NCBI RefSeq assembly: GCF_000170895.1
Contig: NZ_ABCS01000038.1
Span: forward strand, 1 to 64,000
Direction: 5' to 3'
Length of the DNA: 64,000 bases
From: Plesiocystis pacifica SIR-1
GTDB lineage: Bacteria; Myxococcota_A; Polyangia; Nannocystales; Nannocystaceae
This document shows, in pieces, positions 63,145 to 64,000 of the stretch. A model generated the notes under the pieces. It was not told where the DNA came from, searched no databases, and saw only the letters and a list, made by a program, of their open reading frames with translations. Every line of letters starts with the position of its first letter. The stretch's first letter is position 1. Position numbers and translations under genes: made by a program.

Positions 63145-63999
63145 CTAGCGGTAGTCGTCGAGGCGGATGACCTCGCGGCGCAGGAGGCCGCGCTGGATCT
63201 CGACGTGGTCCCAGCTGATCCGCGCGACGACGTCTTCCTCGGCGCGGGCGAGCTTGCGGATCAGCTGGCTGCGTCGCCGGGCGGGGCTGCCCTCCGGGGC
63301 TTCCCGGGTGGCGTGCTCGATCTCCGCGTCGCCGATGAGCCGCGGGGCCAGGGCCTCGCGCTCGAGGCGGGCGAGGTAGCCGACGCCGAGCTCGTGGTAC
63401 TTGAGGTCGATCTTCTTGCGCGCCGCCAGGCCGAGCTCGCCGTCGTCGTCCACGCCGTCGAGCAGCCCGCGCTTGGTGACCCAGTCAATGCGCCCGAAGG
63501 CCGCCGCGGGCTCGCGCTCGAGGGTGTCGAGGGCCTCGGACCACGCGTCGATGAGCTCCCGGGCCTCGAGCGAGGGGGCCTCGGAGTCGGCGACGAAGCG
63601 GCGCGCGGCCTCGAGGTACAGGCGCTGCAGCTCGAGCCCCGTACGCGCCTGGCCGTCGCTGCACCACACCCGGGCCTCGAGCTGGGGGTCGGCGCAGATC
63701 GCATGGAGGGCCCGGATGGCGCGGCGATCCCCGAACACGCCGACGCCTCGGGTCACCCGCGGGAGCTCGCGCAGGGCCCCGGCCTCGGCCATGTCGAGGA
63801 CCAGGTTCGTGGTCGCCAGCTTGAGGTACTCGGCGTGGTGGCAGCCGTTGCTGTCGGACAGCCCGAGCTGCAGGCGCTGGCGACGGCGGAACAGCGCCCA
63901 CATCGGCTTCAGGCGCAGGTCCATCATCGAGTAGAGCTGCTTCATCAGGTTGCCGATGTCGTAGATCGAGCGGTCCCCGGGCAGCACCGTGGTCCGCAC
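63145..63999 (-). CDS. PafA/Dop family protein (Pup ligase/deamidase-like), partial
   Basis: The last 284 residues of a gene whose start lies beyond the window. The sequence follows PafA/Dop C-terminal halves: GLSDSNGCHHAEYLKLATTN then LVLDMAEAG, FGRIDWVTKRGLLDGVD (Dop has VDWVAKLRLL), IDLKYHELGVGYLARLERE (Dop has VDLQYHDV), the LIGDAEIEHATREAPEGSPA block that aligns with the PP-x-TRA region, and a final ISWDHVEIQ. PafA attaches the small protein Pup to lysines and Dop deamidates it, feeding the proteasome in actinobacteria. Ligase and deamidase cannot be told apart from this half. Pup and proteasome genes would have to lie outside. Confidence 0.87.
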   Translation of the reverse strand: MRTTVLPGDRSIYDIGNLMKQLYSMMDLRLKPMWALFRRRQRLQLGLSDSNGCHHAEYLKLATTNLVLDMAEAGALRELPRVTRGVGVFGDRRAIRALHAICADPQLEARVWCSDGQARTGLELQRLYLEAARRFVADSEAPSLEARELIDAWSEALDTLEREPAAAFGRIDWVTKRGLLDGVDDDGELGLAARKKIDLKYHELGVGYLARLEREALAPRLIGDAEIEHATREAPEGSPARRRSQLIRKLARAEEDVVARISWDHVEIQRGLLRREVIRLDDYR

Positions 64000-64000
64000 C

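Overview
The window is about 70% G+C with strong GC3 bias. It carries many secreted lipoproteins whose lipobox Cys is followed by an acidic Ser/Thr/Asp/Glu linker, two membrane-anchored Ser/Thr kinases, a PilY1-type adhesin, a RING-finger protein and a terpene synthase. This mix suggests a myxobacterium (Myxococcota), most like the marine Nannocystineae (Plesiocystis/Enhygromyxa type). That placement is inference from gene content; no rRNA is present.

Layout. 0.1-2.2 kb: minus-strand operon of a dienelactone-hydrolase-like enzyme, a homocysteine S-methyltransferase and a small frameshifted gene. 2.2-6.8 kb: plus-strand pdxB, a membrane protein of unknown function and a VWA lipoprotein, ending in a 133-136 bp tandem repeat (6.85-7.31 kb). 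7.3-8.7 kb: a flavoprotein with a Cys-rich C-terminus coupled to a two-TM miniprotein, with a palindromic operator upstream. 8.8-13.8 kb: pilX-pilY1, with pilY1 broken by one extra base. 14.5-18.5 kb: cytochrome c lipoprotein, polytopic membrane protein, secreted lipase, GNAT enzyme. 18.6-24.5 kb: molybdopterin enzyme, LRR lipoprotein, small outer-membrane-like protein, PaaZ/BoxD-type aldehyde dehydrogenase. 24.8-31.5 kb: RING protein, CocE/NonD hydrolase, a repeat protein with a DPF motif, Uma2 nuclease. 31.5-41.7 kb: domain-permuted aconitase-family enzyme, DUF4188 gene divergent from a TetR regulator with two likely operators, secreted esterase, TPR Ser/Thr kinase, membrane protein.

41.8-53 kb is looser: amidohydrolase, ThDP enzyme, terpene synthase flanked by two small STAS-like proteins, tRNA-Val(CAC), thioesterase, a Cys-rich secreted protein and a second Ser/Thr kinase. 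The genes are separated by unusually long, lower-GC, hairpin-rich spacers. 53.3-64 kb: a large membrane-anchored beta-sandwich repeat protein coupled to a DsbD-alpha-like lipoprotein, PrkA, an AGCS amino-acid symporter, a PBP4-type peptidase and, cut by the window edge, a PafA/Dop (Pup ligase/deamidase) family gene.

The most notable items are the PafA/Dop homologue outside Actinobacteria, the bacterial RING protein, the terpene synthase locus with structured spacers, the permuted aconitase, and two independent one-base homopolymer frameshifts that look like sequence errors or recent mutations. Coordinates and motifs were read by eye. Family names come from recognised motifs, not database searches.
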